Source of the DNA: Xanthomonas sp. AM6
Lineage (GTDB): Bacteria; Pseudomonadota; Gammaproteobacteria; Xanthomonadales; Xanthomonadaceae
Length of the DNA stretch: 64,000 nucleotides
Assembly: GCF_025665335.1 (NCBI RefSeq)
Contig: NZ_CP106869.1
Span: 2,568,501-2,632,500 of the forward strand
Direction of reading: 5' to 3'
The notes beneath the pieces are model-generated. The model was not told the origin of the DNA. It did not search any database and saw only the letters and a list, made by a program, of their open reading frames with translations. Shown in pieces: positions 49,692 to 62,353 of this stretch. Numbering within the stretch: the first letter of the stretch is position 1; each line of letters opens with the position of its first letter. Both the position numbers and the translations under genes were made by a program.

Positions 49692-49784
49692 GCCCGCATA
49701 CAGCGTCGGTAACACCCTCCATACACACTGAATGGGTCAGAATGATCGCAGTCCCTACAGCCGCGATGCCATAGGAGTTCCGTG

Positions 49785-52553
<2,769 letters not shown>

Positions 52554-52730
52554 GGCCGCGACGGCGGGCGGCGTCCTGCATGGGCGCCGCGTCGCCCTGC
52601 AAGTGCACCGCCGTGCACGATGCGTTTCGTGGGCACCGCGCCAAGCGCGGTCCCCGTTTTGCACCGATGGCGAAGGCCCTGTTCTCCAACAGGGCGAATG
52701 CCGTTCAACGCATGCGCATGCCGCACGCCG

Positions 52731-53165
52731 CTACGGCGGCGCGCTCCATTGCGCATGCCGCAGCTGCCACCGCCCGTCCTTCTCGCGCCAGCCGCTGACC
52801 ACGCTGTAGCGCTGCATCCGTTCCGGCAACACGCGCCCGTCGCCGCCGCTGAGCACCGCCTCGAAACGCACCGTGGCGTCCTCGCCCTGCAGCTGGATCG
52901 ACAGCGGCCCGGTGCTCACCCCGATCCGCGCATTGGCCAGGAATTGCGCGCGCAACAGGTTGTGCAGCGCAGCACGATCCATCCCCGCCTCGCCCCCGAA
53001 ATCGTCGGCCACGCCGTCCATCGCATCGCGCAGGCGATGTTCCTCCACCGCCTCCTGCATCGCGGCAATGTCCTTGCGCAGCCGCTGTTCGGCCGAATCG
53101 CGCTGGCATCCGGCCAAGGCCAGCAGCAGCGCACATCCCCAACCCCATGCCGGCATTCCTCGCAT
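52731..53165 (-). CDS. Small lipoprotein of unknown function
   Basis: The protein has 144 residues: a lipoprotein signal with lipobox LALAGC at about residues 15-20, a short charged coil ([20 protein letters not shown]) and an alpha+beta domain. That domain ([21 protein letters not shown], strands ending [21 protein letters not shown]) has the outline of NTF2/SnoaL-like folds. The start ATG has a strong GAGGAGGG ribosome site. It lies alone on the - strand between acnA and rpfB. Outer- or inner-membrane anchoring is likely; the role is not evident. Confidence 0.8.
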   Translation of the reverse strand: MRGMPAWGWGCALLLALAGCQRDSAEQRLRKDIAAMQEAVEEHRLRDAMDGVADDFGGEAGMDRAALHNLLRAQFLANARIGVSTGPLSIQLQGEDATVRFEAVLSGGDGRVLPERMQRYSVVSGWREKDGRWQLRHAQWSAPP

Positions 53166-53271
53166 CGGACCCTCCTCGGCTTCGCCTTTGCCATGCGGAA
53201 CGGTATGCTGCCACTTGCCGCGCCGCAGCGTCGCGTCGGCGTGCGGCACGCATTCCACAAGAGGGGGGCAC

Positions 53272-54954
53272 ATGAGTCAGGAACGTCCATGGTTGCAGAG
53301 TTATCCGGCCGGCATTCCCGCCGAGATCGACGTCAGTGAGTACCGATCCGTCGCGGCGGTGTTCGAAACCTCCGTCGCCAAGTTCGGCGACCGTCCGGCC
53401 TACTGCAACTTCGGCAAGATCCTGACCTACCGCGAGGCCGGCGAACTGGCCCGGCACTTCGCCGCCTACCTGCTGGGCGAGCTGCAGCTCAAGAAGGGCG
53501 ACCGCGTCGCGCTGATGATGCCCAACTGCCTGCAGTACCCGATCGCCACCTTCGGCGTGCTGCTGGCCGGCATGACCGTGGTCAACGTCAATCCGCTGTA
53601 CACGCCGCGCGAACTGCGCCACCAGCTGATCGATTCGGGCGCCAGCGCCATCGTGGTGATCGACAACTTCGGCAAGACCGTGCAGGAAGTGCTGGCCGAC
53701 ACCCCGCTCAAGCAGGTCATCACCACCGGCCTGGGCGACATGCTCGGTTTCCCGAAGGGCGCGCTGGTCAACTTCGTGCTGAAGTACGTCAAGAAGCTGG
53801 TGCCCGACTACGACATCCCCAACGCGGTCCGCTTCCGCGACGCGCTCACCCTGGGCCGCCTGCACACGCTGCCGCAGCTGGACATCGAGCCGGAGGACAT
53901 CGCCTTCCTGCAGTACACCGGCGGCACCACCGGGGTGGCCAAGGGCGCGATGCTGACCCACCGCAACCTGGTCGCCAACATGCTGCAGGCCGGCGCCTGG
54001 ATCGCCGCGACCGGCAAGCTGGAGGAAGGCAAGGAAGTCATCATCACCGCGCTGCCGCTGTACCACATCTTCGCGCTGACCGCGAACGGCCTGGTGTTCA
54101 TGAAGCTCGGCGGCCTCAACCACCTGATCAGCAACCCGCGCGACATGCCCGGCTTCGTCAAGGAGCTGAAGAAGACCCGCTTCACCGCCTTCACCGGGGT
54201 CAACACGCTGTTCAACGGCCTGCTCAACACCCCCGGCTTCGAGGACGTGGACTTCTCGGCGCTGAAGTTCACCCTGGGCGGCGGCATGGCGGTGCAGCGC
54301 GCCGTGGCCGAACGCTGGAAGCAGGTGACCGGGGTGACCCTGGTCGAGGCCTACGGCCTGACCGAGACCTCCCCCGCCGCCTGCATCAACCCGCTGACGC
54401 TGGAGGAATACAACGGCGCCATCGGCCTGCCGATCCCCTCCACCGACGCCTGCGTCAAGGACGACCAGGGCCAGACCCTGGCGCCCGGCGAGGTCGGCGA
54501 GCTGTGCATCAAGGGTCCGCAGGTGATGAAGGGCTACTGGCGCCGCCCCGAGGAGACCGCCGGCGCGGTCGATGCCGACGGCTGGCTGCATACCGGCGAC
54601 ATGGCGCGGATGGATCCGCAGGGCTTCTTCTACATCGTCGACCGCAAGAAGGACATGATCCTGGTCTCGGGCTTCAACGTGTACCCGAACGAGGTCGAGG
54701 ACGTGATCGCGATGATGCCCGGCGTGCTGGAAGTGGCCGCGGTCGGGGTGCCGGACGAGAAATCCGGCGAGGTGGTCAAGGTGGTCATCGTCAAGAAGGA
54801 CCCCAACCTCACCGCCGAGGACGTCAAGGCCCACGCCCGCGCCAACCTGACCGGGTACAAGCACCCGCGCATCGTCGAGTTCCGCAAGGAGCTGCCCAAG
54901 ACCAACGTCGGCAAGATCCTGCGGCGGGAGCTGCGCGACAGCGCGGCGCAGTGA
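53272..54954 (+). CDS. rpfB: Long-chain fatty acyl-CoA ligase RpfB (FadD)
   Basis: This 560-residue member of the ANL adenylating family activates fatty acids as CoA thioesters. Motifs are the P-loop [14 protein letters not shown], the FadD linker with [11 protein letters not shown], the [13 protein letters not shown] adenylate-binding motif, and the catalytic Lys in [13 protein letters not shown]. In Xanthomonas, RpfB supports fatty-acid uptake and DSF turnover. It lies 157 bases upstream of rpfF, same strand, as in other rpf loci. GAGGGGGG precedes the ATG. The length equals the usual FadD. Confidence 0.95.
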   Translation: MSQERPWLQSYPAGIPAEIDVSEYRSVAAVFETSVAKFGDRPAYCNFGKILTYREAGELARHFAAYLLGELQLKKGDRVALMMPNCLQYPIATFGVLLAGMTVVNVNPLYTPRELRHQLIDSGASAIVVIDNFGKTVQEVLADTPLKQVITTGLGDMLGFPKGALVNFVLKYVKKLVPDYDIPNAVRFRDALTLGRLHTLPQLDIEPEDIAFLQYTGGTTGVAKGAMLTHRNLVANMLQAGAWIAATGKLEEGKEVIITALPLYHIFALTANGLVFMKLGGLNHLISNPRDMPGFVKELKKTRFTAFTGVNTLFNGLLNTPGFEDVDFSALKFTLGGGMAVQRAVAERWKQVTGVTLVEAYGLTETSPAACINPLTLEEYNGAIGLPIPSTDACVKDDQGQTLAPGEVGELCIKGPQVMKGYWRRPEETAGAVDADGWLHTGDMARMDPQGFFYIVDRKKDMILVSGFNVYPNEVEDVIAMMPGVLEVAAVGVPDEKSGEVVKVVIVKKDPNLTAEDVKAHARANLTGYKHPRIVEFRKELPKTNVGKILRRELRDSAAQ

Positions 54955-55111
54955 TCGCATCGTACGGCAGGCGCCGGCTCAGGGCCTGCCGTACCAAGGC
55001 TTTCGCCAAACGCTGGGGTCAAAGATCCAGGTGTAGCATCGCCCGGGTGGAATCGCACTCGCCCGCTGCGCCACGTCATCTCGCGGGCGTTCTTCCTCCG
55101 AGAACCCTGCC

Positions 55112-55981
55112 ATGAGCACGATCGACACGCTACCCCGCACCCGCTCCTATTCCACCATCCGCGTCGATTCGGACGGGGCCGACAACAGCCACTGGCTGTA
55201 CATGCATTCAGGTACCGGTACAAGCCGTAGGCCGTGCTTTCATCCAACCTTGATGCGCGAAATGCATGCCTACCTGGACTCCATTTCGCATCTTGGCCAC
55301 CAGCCGCAAGGACAGCTCAACAGCTTGGTGCTGGCATCGGACAGCAGCGCCTTCAACCTCGGCGGAGATCTGGAGCTGTTCGGCCAATACATCCGCCGAC
55401 GCGACCGCTCCGGCTTGCTCGCCTATGCGATGAGCTGCATCGAAGGCGTCCACCAGTTCCATCAGGGACTGGACGGCAGCTTCCGCACGATCGCGCTGCT
55501 GCAGGGCGACGCGCTGGGTGGCGGCCTGGAAATGGCGCTTTCCTGCCACCTGATCGTGGCGGAAGAGGACGTCGGCATGGGACTGCCGGAAATCCTGTTC
55601 GGGTTGTTTCCCGGCATGGGCGCGTATTCGTTCCTGAGTCGGCGAGTCACCCCGAACCTTGCGGAAAAGATCATCCTCGAAGGGCGCGTCTACAGCAGCC
55701 AGGAAATGCACCGGATGGGCATTGTCGACGTCCTCGTCCCCAAGGGCCAAGGCGTGGCCGCGGTGCAGGAGCTGATCCACCAGCAGCATCGTGCGCCGCT
55801 GGCGCATCTGGCGATGAACGCCATGCGCAATGTCGTGCAACCGATCCGGCGTGAGGAACTAGTCGCGGTCACCGGGATATGGGTGGACGCGGCGTTGGCG
55901 TTGGGCGAAAAATCATTGCGCACGATGGATCGACTGGTGCGGGCGCAGACCCGACGGGCGCAGGCGGGCGTCGCTGCCTAA
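55112..55981 (+). CDS. rpfF: DSF synthase RpfF
   Basis: This 289-residue crotonase-fold enzyme makes the diffusible signal factor (cis-11-methyl-2-dodecenoic acid and relatives) by dehydrating and hydrolysing 3-hydroxyacyl-ACP. Both catalytic glutamates are present: Glu140 in GDALGGGLEMALS and Glu160 in VGMGLPEILFGLFPG, equivalent to E141/E161 of the X. campestris enzyme. The oxyanion-hole loop is FNLGGDLELF. It is convergent with rpfC, whose product senses DSF and also restrains RpfF. G+C is slightly lower than that of flanking genes. Confidence 0.96.
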   Translation: MSTIDTLPRTRSYSTIRVDSDGADNSHWLYMHSGTGTSRRPCFHPTLMREMHAYLDSISHLGHQPQGQLNSLVLASDSSAFNLGGDLELFGQYIRRRDRSGLLAYAMSCIEGVHQFHQGLDGSFRTIALLQGDALGGGLEMALSCHLIVAEEDVGMGLPEILFGLFPGMGAYSFLSRRVTPNLAEKIILEGRVYSSQEMHRMGIVDVLVPKGQGVAAVQELIHQQHRAPLAHLAMNAMRNVVQPIRREELVAVTGIWVDAALALGEKSLRTMDRLVRAQTRRAQAGVAA

Positions 55982-56011
55982 CCTCGCCATCTGTGCCGGT
56001 ATGGGGGGCCG

Positions 56012-56030
56012 GCCCGGCTACACGCCGGGC
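56012..56030. terminator. Hairpin between convergent rpfF and rpfC
   Basis: A 7-bp stem GCCCGGC / GCCGGGC with a TACAC loop in the 54-base junction. It is weakly T-rich on neither side, but its position suits a bidirectional terminator. Confidence 0.55.
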
Positions 56031-56035
56031 TTCCC

Positions 56036-58213
56036 TTAGCGCAATTCCTCGCCGTCTTGTGCCGCGCTTCGCCTGGCGCGCAGCGCCAGCGCTTCGCGGC
56101 CCTCGGTCAGACTGGCATTGAGCGCCATCAGCCGCTGCCGCCACTCGCTGCGCATCTGCCACTCCGCCATCTGCATCAGTTCGCCCCCCAAGCTGGCCAG
56201 CTTCATCAAGCCCAGGTTGCTCGCCACGCCCTTGATCGCATGCGCATGCTCGCGCAGACGCTCCCAGTGCTCGGCCTCGCCGGCGACATGCATGCCGCCG
56301 AGACAACCTTCGGCGTCGTTGAGGCACTGCGAGATGAACTCGCGCTCAAAGCCATCCCCCATCCCCAGCCCGGCCAATTCGTCGAGCACGGATCGATCCA
56401 GCACGCCTTCGAACGATGACGCAGCCGACCGTGCCTGCAGTTCGCTGGCATCGCGCAGCCTGCCGTCTGTGGCGATGTCCGTCAGCGTGTCCAGCAACCG
56501 GTTCGCCACCACCGGCTTGGCCAGGAAGGTGTGCGCACCGGCCTGCTCGCAGCGCCGGATCGATTCAGGCGTGACGTCGGCACTGAGCACCACCACCGGC
56601 GTGCGCGGCCCGCCGGCCTGCATCACCCGCAGCTGCTTGAGCATGTCCAGCCCGCTCATGCCCGGCATGTGCAGGTCGACGATCACCGCGTCGAATTCGC
56701 TTTCGGCCAGCGCATCGAGCACCGCCTCGGCGCCATCGACGCAGATCGCCCGGTGACCCGCCTTCTGCAACATGCGCTGCAGCACCATGCGATTGGCGGC
56801 ATGGTCGTCGGCGACCAGGATACGCATTCCGCGAACCCGCGCGCGATGGCGCAGGAAAGGATCGGAAAAGGCTATGACGTTGCCGCTCGGATCGAACTCG
56901 TCGGCCGGTACGGCTGCGCCAGCCGGCGACCCTGCTGCCGCTGCCTGTCCAGTCCCGGGCACGTACGGCAGCTCGAACCAGAAATGGCTGCCGCGCGGCG
57001 GATTTTCCTGGTAGCCGATGCTGCCATCCATCGCCTCGACCAGCCCCTTGGCGATGGTGGTGCCAAGGCCGGTGCCTTCATAGCGACGCGACAGGCCGAC
57101 ATCGGCCTGCTCGAAGGCCTCGAACAGCCGCGGGCGCATCTCCATTGGCACGCCGATGCCAGTATCGACGATGTCGAAGCTCAGGCGCTGCGGCTGGTTC
57201 TGCTCGTTCTTCTGTATTCGAATGCGTATGTCGACCCTGCCCATCTCGGTGAACTTGATCGCATTGCCCGCCAGATTGAGCAACACCTGGCGCAGGTGCC
57301 CGGGATCGCCACTCAGGTTGTCGGGCACGTCGGCGGCTACATCCACGTGGTAGGCCAAGTTCTTGGCACGCGCTTGCGGCTGCAGGATCAGGCTGATTCC
57401 TTCCAGCGTCTCGCGCAACGAGAAGTCCCGCTTGTCCAGGCGCAGTTTGCCCGCCTCGATCGCCGAGATGTCCAGCACTTCCTCGACCAGGGACAACAGA
57501 CTGCGCGCCGAGGCTTGGATGGTGTTGACGCACTCGCGCTGCTCCGCATCCAGGCGCGTGGTCGCTAGCACCTCGGTCATGCCCGATAGGCCATTGAGCG
57601 GCGTACGGAACTCGTGGCTCATGTTGGCCAGGAAGCGGCTCTTGGCCTCGCTGGCGCGGCGCGCTTCGGCGGTGGTGCTGGTCAATTGCCGTAGCAGCCC
57701 GGACAGATACAGCGGAATCGCCGCCAGCCCGACCAGCAAGCCGATGCCCAGGCCGCGATTGGCGATCCAATAGCTGCTGGTCAGCAAGGTCACGCTGAAA
57801 CTGGCCACCGCCATTGCCACGGCCAGATACAGGTATCCGTTGCCGTAGCGCAGTCCGTTTCCGATCGTCACCCACATGATGACGACGTAGATGCACGCCA
57901 TCGGTTCGCCGATCGCGCTCATCGCCATTGACATCAGGCCGTAGTCGGCGATCATGCCGATCACCCGGCGCACGTCGGAACGTTGCGGTCGGATCAGAAT
58001 CCAGGTCAGTACTGCCAGCGCTACGGCTTGCGAGATCAGAGTCAGGCCGATGACGTACGCCTGCTGTCTCGGCGCGATCCCCCAACTACGGGCGAAGACC
58101 AGTTCGTACACCAGGATCAGCGCGACCATGGCGATGCGCACCAGCGCCTGACCGTGTTCGCTGTCGGTACGGTTCGAAAGTCGATGTCGGAACCAGGCGA
58201 TCGCTGACCTCAC
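56036..58213 (-). CDS. rpfC: Hybrid sensor histidine kinase RpfC
   Basis: This 725-residue DSF receptor has five membrane helices at ~25-175. The HisKA domain carries the phospho-His in FLANMSHEFRTPLNGLSG (about residue 200), and HATPase_c has NLAGNAIKFTE, VDTGIGVP and GTGLGTTIAKGLV. The receiver has Asp in AVIVDLHMPGMSG, and the C-terminal HPt has His in HAHAIKGVASNLG. It relays phosphate to RpfG and sequesters RpfF through its receiver. It is translated from a GTG codon that begins one base after the rpfG stop, so it is the second gene of an rpfG-rpfC operon. The rpfH gene found between them in X. campestris is absent. Confidence 0.95.
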   Translation of the reverse strand: MRSAIAWFRHRLSNRTDSEHGQALVRIAMVALILVYELVFARSWGIAPRQQAYVIGLTLISQAVALAVLTWILIRPQRSDVRRVIGMIADYGLMSMAMSAIGEPMACIYVVIMWVTIGNGLRYGNGYLYLAVAMAVASFSVTLLTSSYWIANRGLGIGLLVGLAAIPLYLSGLLRQLTSTTAEARRASEAKSRFLANMSHEFRTPLNGLSGMTEVLATTRLDAEQRECVNTIQASARSLLSLVEEVLDISAIEAGKLRLDKRDFSLRETLEGISLILQPQARAKNLAYHVDVAADVPDNLSGDPGHLRQVLLNLAGNAIKFTEMGRVDIRIRIQKNEQNQPQRLSFDIVDTGIGVPMEMRPRLFEAFEQADVGLSRRYEGTGLGTTIAKGLVEAMDGSIGYQENPPRGSHFWFELPYVPGTGQAAAAGSPAGAAVPADEFDPSGNVIAFSDPFLRHRARVRGMRILVADDHAANRMVLQRMLQKAGHRAICVDGAEAVLDALAESEFDAVIVDLHMPGMSGLDMLKQLRVMQAGGPRTPVVVLSADVTPESIRRCEQAGAHTFLAKPVVANRLLDTLTDIATDGRLRDASELQARSAASSFEGVLDRSVLDELAGLGMGDGFEREFISQCLNDAEGCLGGMHVAGEAEHWERLREHAHAIKGVASNLGLMKLASLGGELMQMAEWQMRSEWRQRLMALNASLTEGREALALRARRSAAQDGEELR

Positions 58214-58214
58214 G

Positions 58215-59351
58215 TCACACCCCCGGCCGCACCGACGCCGTCGAGAACTTCTCGCAGATCATGTGCAGTTGCTCGCGCCCGCGGAACAGCGCGTCGACGC
58301 AGCGCGGGTCGAACAGGCGCCCGCGTTGGGCGTAGAGATAAGCTAGGGTTGCGTCCATGGTCCATGCTTCCTTGTAGGGACGCGGCGAGATCAGCGCGTC
58401 GAAGACGTCGGCGACCGCGACGATCCGCGCTTCCAGCGGGATCGCTTCGCCGACCAGCCCGTCGGGGTAACCGCTGCCATCGTAACGCTCATGGTGGCGC
58501 AGCGCGATCAGCGCGCCGACCTGGATGAAGCGGTTCTGGCTGCCGCTGAGCAGTTCGTAGCCGATGCGCGGGTGCATGCGCATCACCGCCATCTCTTCCT
58601 CGTTGAGCTTGCCGGGCTTGAGCAGCACCGCATCGGGAATGGCGATCTTGCCCATGTCGTGCAGGCTCGCCGCCATCTCGATGACCCGCACCTCGTCCTC
58701 GGACAGGCCGAGCTGCTCGGCGATCAGGCCGGCCACGTGCGCCATCCGCTCCAGGTAGGCGCTGGTGCCGGCGTCGCGGTACTCGATCGCCCGCGCCAGC
58801 CGCGACAGGGTTTCGCGTTCGCGCTCCTCGACCTCGCGCATGCTGGCCAGCAGGCGCTGCTCCAGCGACATCGCGCGCTGCTTGATGTTCTCGCTCTGCA
58901 GCCGCAGCTGCAGCAGGTTGTGGCAACGCGCGCGCAGCTCGCGCGGGCGGATCGGCTTGACCAGGAAGTCGATGACCCCGGCTTCCAGCGCGGCCTGGCG
59001 GATCGGCTCGTCGCCGACCACGGTGATCAGGATGATCGGAATGTCGCGGTGCTTGGGCTGGCGCCGCAGCCGGCGCGCGAATTCCAGCCCGTCCATGCCG
59101 GGCATGCGGTAGTCGAGCAGCAGCAGGTCGACCTTGCCGGCCTCGCACCAGGCCAGCGCGGCCTGCGAGTCGCCGAAGTCGCGCACGGTGAGTTCCGGGG
59201 CGACGTCCTCGATCACGTGGCGCAGCATCGTGCGCGCAGACGTCTGATCGTCGACGATGACGATGTTCAAGCGATGGTCCGTCCCCTCCGCCCAGTCTGG
59301 GCGGTCGCCGCTGGAGGATACTCCGGACAGGCTCATGCTGGCATCTTGCAT
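58215..59351 (-). CDS. rpfG: HD-GYP c-di-GMP phosphodiesterase response regulator RpfG
   Basis: This 378-residue protein has the same length as X. campestris RpfG. The N-terminal receiver is at ~30-150 (IVIVDDQTSARTML, Asp in LLLLDYRMPGMDG, LVKPIRP), followed by a coiled linker and an HD-GYP domain. The latter has a complete catalytic set: HDMGKIAIPD, HHERYDGSGYPDG and VADVFDALIS. Phosphorylated via RpfC, it degrades c-di-GMP and derepresses virulence genes. The start is the ATG with GGGAGG 8 bases upstream; open codons beyond it (to 59420) are not conserved-looking. It is the first gene of the rpfGC operon. Confidence 0.96.
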   Translation of the reverse strand: MQDASMSLSGVSSSGDRPDWAEGTDHRLNIVIVDDQTSARTMLRHVIEDVAPELTVRDFGDSQAALAWCEAGKVDLLLLDYRMPGMDGLEFARRLRRQPKHRDIPIILITVVGDEPIRQAALEAGVIDFLVKPIRPRELRARCHNLLQLRLQSENIKQRAMSLEQRLLASMREVEERERETLSRLARAIEYRDAGTSAYLERMAHVAGLIAEQLGLSEDEVRVIEMAASLHDMGKIAIPDAVLLKPGKLNEEEMAVMRMHPRIGYELLSGSQNRFIQVGALIALRHHERYDGSGYPDGLVGEAIPLEARIVAVADVFDALISPRPYKEAWTMDATLAYLYAQRGRLFDPRCVDALFRGREQLHMICEKFSTASVRPGV

Positions 59352-59491
59352 CTGCGATCCTCCCGCCCACGCGCACCGGGCTGCTGAGACAACAACGGGA
59401 AACGCTCCGGTGCCGGCCACGCCGACCCGATCGCCTCACTTCAGCTGACTTGCCAACCGCCTGCTTGCCGACGCACGATACAAGAACCACG

Positions 59492-59509
59492 CCAGGGCTG
59501 CGCCCCTGG
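59492..59509 (-). terminator. Hairpin between lysS and rpfG
   Basis: A 6-bp stem CCAGGG / CCCTGG with a 6-base loop lies just after the lysS stop on the - strand, with a poor T-tract. It probably separates lysS from rpfGC transcription. Confidence 0.45.
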
Positions 59510-59514
59510 TTAGA

Positions 59515-61032
59515 TTAAGCCTCCGGCCGCATGTACGGAAACAGCAGCACATCACGGATCGAGCTGCTGCCGGTCAGCAACATTACCAGCCGGTCGATGC
59601 CGATGCCCAGGCCGCCGGTCGGCGGCAGGCCCACTTCCAGCGCGCGGATGTAGTCGGCATCGAAGTGCATGGCCTCGTCGTCGCCACCCTCCTTCGCCGC
59701 CACCTGGGCCTGGAACCGGGCCGCCTGGTCCTCCGGATCGTTGAGCTCGGAGAAGCCGTTGGCGATCTCCTTGCCGTTGATGAACAGCTCGAAGCGGTCG
59801 GTATAGCCGGGTTCGGTGTCGCTGGAACGGGCCAGCGGCGACACCTCGACCGGGTGGTCGGTGATGAAGGTGGGCTGGATCAGGGTGTGCTCGACGGTGG
59901 CCTCGAAGATCTCCAGCAGCAGCTTGCCCCAGCCGTAGGACGGCTTGGTGCGGATCTTCAGCCGCTCGCAGTGGCGCAGCAGCGCGTCGCGGTCGGTGCA
60001 GTCGGCGACGCTGATCTGCGGATTGTGGTGGCGTACCGCCTCGTCCATGCGCCAGCGCCGGAATGCCGGCGCCAGGTCGATGTCGGCGCCGTCCCAGTGC
60101 ACCTGGGTGGTGCCGAGCACTTCCTGGGCCACGTCGCGGATCACGTTCTCGGTCAGGTCCATCACCTCGTGGTACGTGGCGTAGGCCTCGTACAGCTCCA
60201 TCATGGTGAATTCGGGATTGTGCCGGGTGCTGACGCCTTCATTGCGGAAGTTGCGGTTGATCTCGTAGACGCGTTCCAGGCCGCCGACCACCAGCCGCTT
60301 CAGGTACAGCTCCGGCGCCACGCGCAGGTACAGGTCCAGGTCCAGCGCGTTGTGGTGGGTGGTGAACGGCTTGGCGGTGGCGCCGCCGGGGATGTAGTGC
60401 ATCATCGGCGTCTCCACTTCCAGGAAGCGGCGCGCGTCCAGCCAGGCGCGCATCGCGCGGATGATCTTGGACCGCTTGACGAACACCTCGCGCGCCTCCG
60501 GCGACACGATCAGGTCGACGTAGCGCTGGCGGTAGCGCTGCTCCACGTCGGACAGGCCGTGCCACTTGTCCGGCAGCGGGCGCAGCGCCTTGGTCAGCAG
60601 CCGCAGCGCGGTCGCGCGGACCGACAGTTCGCCGGTCTTGGTGCGGGTCAGCCCGCCCTCCACGCCGATGATGTCGCCGATGTCCCAGCCCTTGAAGGCG
60701 TCGTAGGCCGGGCCCAGCGCGTTGGCCTGCAGGAACAGCTGGATGCGCCCGGACTCGTCCTGCAGCTGCACGAAGCTGGCCTTGCCCATCACCCGCTTGG
60801 CCAGCAGGCGCCCGGCCAGGCGCAGGGTGCGGCCTTCGGCCTCCAGCGCCTCGGCGCTCCAGCGCTCGGCATCGGCGAACTCGGCCTGCAGGTCGCCGGC
60901 GAAATCGTGACGGCGGAAATCGTTCGGATAGGCCACGCCCTGCGCGCGCAACGCTCCCAGCTTGGCGCGGCGTTCGGCGATGAGGCCGTTCTCGTCGACG
61001 GGAAGGGACGGCGCGGGGGTCTGCTCGGTCAT
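59515..61032 (-). CDS. lysS: Lysyl-tRNA synthetase, class II
   Basis: This 505-residue enzyme has an N-terminal OB-fold anticodon-binding domain (~60-165, [20 protein letters not shown]) and a class II catalytic core. Motif 1 contains [10 protein letters not shown], motif 2 is [20 protein letters not shown], and motif 3 is [13 protein letters not shown]. It charges tRNA-Lys. It lies 101 bases downstream of prfB on the same strand, the order also known from enterobacteria (prfB-lysS). The start ATG at 61032 matches the family length. Confidence 0.96.
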   Translation of the reverse strand: MTEQTPAPSLPVDENGLIAERRAKLGALRAQGVAYPNDFRRHDFAGDLQAEFADAERWSAEALEAEGRTLRLAGRLLAKRVMGKASFVQLQDESGRIQLFLQANALGPAYDAFKGWDIGDIIGVEGGLTRTKTGELSVRATALRLLTKALRPLPDKWHGLSDVEQRYRQRYVDLIVSPEAREVFVKRSKIIRAMRAWLDARRFLEVETPMMHYIPGGATAKPFTTHHNALDLDLYLRVAPELYLKRLVVGGLERVYEINRNFRNEGVSTRHNPEFTMMELYEAYATYHEVMDLTENVIRDVAQEVLGTTQVHWDGADIDLAPAFRRWRMDEAVRHHNPQISVADCTDRDALLRHCERLKIRTKPSYGWGKLLLEIFEATVEHTLIQPTFITDHPVEVSPLARSSDTEPGYTDRFELFINGKEIANGFSELNDPEDQAARFQAQVAAKEGGDDEAMHFDADYIRALEVGLPPTGGLGIGIDRLVMLLTGSSSIRDVLLFPYMRPEA

Positions 61033-61133
61033 GGCAATGGGTACGCGGGAAGAAGGGAGAGGATGCAGCAGATGCGGGTGCCGCGGCGCCGGTCCGGGTC
61101 GGCCTGCGCCCGTGCCGGGCGCAGGCCGACGGT

Positions 61134-62259
61134 TCAGGCGTCGCTGCGTTTGGCGCCGACTTCCAGGCCGGACTTGAGGCTGGCCTCGACGAATTCGTCC
61201 AGGTCGCCGTCCAGCACCTTCTGGGTGTCGGTGCGTTCGATGCCGGTGCGCAGGTCCTTGATCCGGCTCTGGTCGAGCACGTAGTTGCGGATCTGGCTGC
61301 CCCAGCCGATATCCGACTTGGTCGCCTCGACCGCGTCGCGCTCGGCGTTGCGCTTCTGGATCTCCAGCTCGTACAGCTTGGCGGCGAGCATCTTCATCGC
61401 GTTGTCGCGGTTCTGGTGCTGGCTGCGCCCGGTCTGGCAGGCGACCACGATGCCGGTCGGCACGTGGGTGATGCGCACCGCCGACTCGGTCTTGTTGACG
61501 TGCTGGCCGCCGGCGCCGGAGGAGCGGTAGACGTCGGTCTTCAGGTCGGCCGGGTTGATGTCGATGTCGATGTTGTCGTCCACTTCCGGCGACACGAACA
61601 CCGAGGTGAAGCTGGTGTGCCGGCGGTTGTCCGAATCGAACGGCGACTTGCGCACCAGCCGGTGCACGCCGGTCTCGGTCTTCAGCCAGCCGTAGGCGAA
61701 ATCGCCTTCCACGCGCAGCGTGGCCGACTTGATCCCGGCCACTTCGCCGCCGGAGACTTCCATCAGTTCGGTCTTCCAGCCGCGCGACTCGCACCAGCGC
61801 AGGTACATGCGCAGCAGGATCTCGGCCCAGTCCTGCGCCTCGGTGCCGCCGGCGCCGGCCTGGATGTCGACGAAGGCGTTGCTGGCGTCCATCTGCCCGG
61901 AGAACATGCGCTGGAATTCCAGCTTCTCCACGTGCGCCTGGAAGCGCTCGACGTCGGCGACCACCGCCAGCGCGGTGTCCTCGTCGTTCTCGCTCTCGGC
62001 CAGTTCAAGGAACTCCAGCGCCTCGTTGAGCCCGTCGAGCACGCTGGCGATGCCGCCGACGGTCTTCTCCAGGTTGGCGCGTTCGCGGCCCAGGCCCTGG
62101 GCGCGCTCGGGGTCGTTCCAGACGTCGGGGCTTTCCAGCTCCCGGGTGACTTCCTCTAGGCGTTCCTTCTTGACGTCGTAGTCAAAGAAACCCCCGAAGC
62201 GACAGCACCCGATCGGACAGATCGGCGATGCGGTGGCGGATGGGATTGAGTTCGATCAT
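61134..62259 (-). CDS. prfB: Peptide chain release factor 2 (programmed +1 frameshift)
   Basis: RF2 ends translation at UGA and UAA codons. The gene is in two frames. Twenty-five codons from the ATG at 62257-62259 ([20 protein letters not shown]...) end at an in-frame UGA at codon 26 (62182-62184). A +1 shift at CUU-UGA-C continues as [16 protein letters not shown] to give ~374 residues. The RF2 signatures are the stop-recognition tripeptide in [15 protein letters not shown] and the hydrolysis motif [14 protein letters not shown]. The UGA position is the same as in E. coli. This is the classic autoregulatory frameshift and not a damaged gene. Confidence 0.96.
62181..62196 (-). promoter_or_regulatory. 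prfB programmed frameshift signal
   Basis: On the - strand the sequence reads CGG GGG TTT CTT TGA C. A purine Shine-Dalgarno-like GGGGG lies three bases before the slippery CTT, followed by the poorly terminating UGA-C. Low RF2 lets ribosomes shift +1 and make RF2. Confidence 0.92.
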
Positions 62260-62353
62260 GGTGGCATTCCGGCAAACAAGAGCGCGATTCTAGCAATTCC
62301 GGCCGCCGCGCCACAGCGCGCGCCGCCCTTCCGGCGCGGACGGCACGCCGAAT

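Noticed and set aside
61134-62042. A 302-codon prfB starting at an internal Met
   Set aside because: The N-terminal 25 codons and the CTT-TGA-C shift site upstream restore full-length RF2, so the short form is an annotation artefact.
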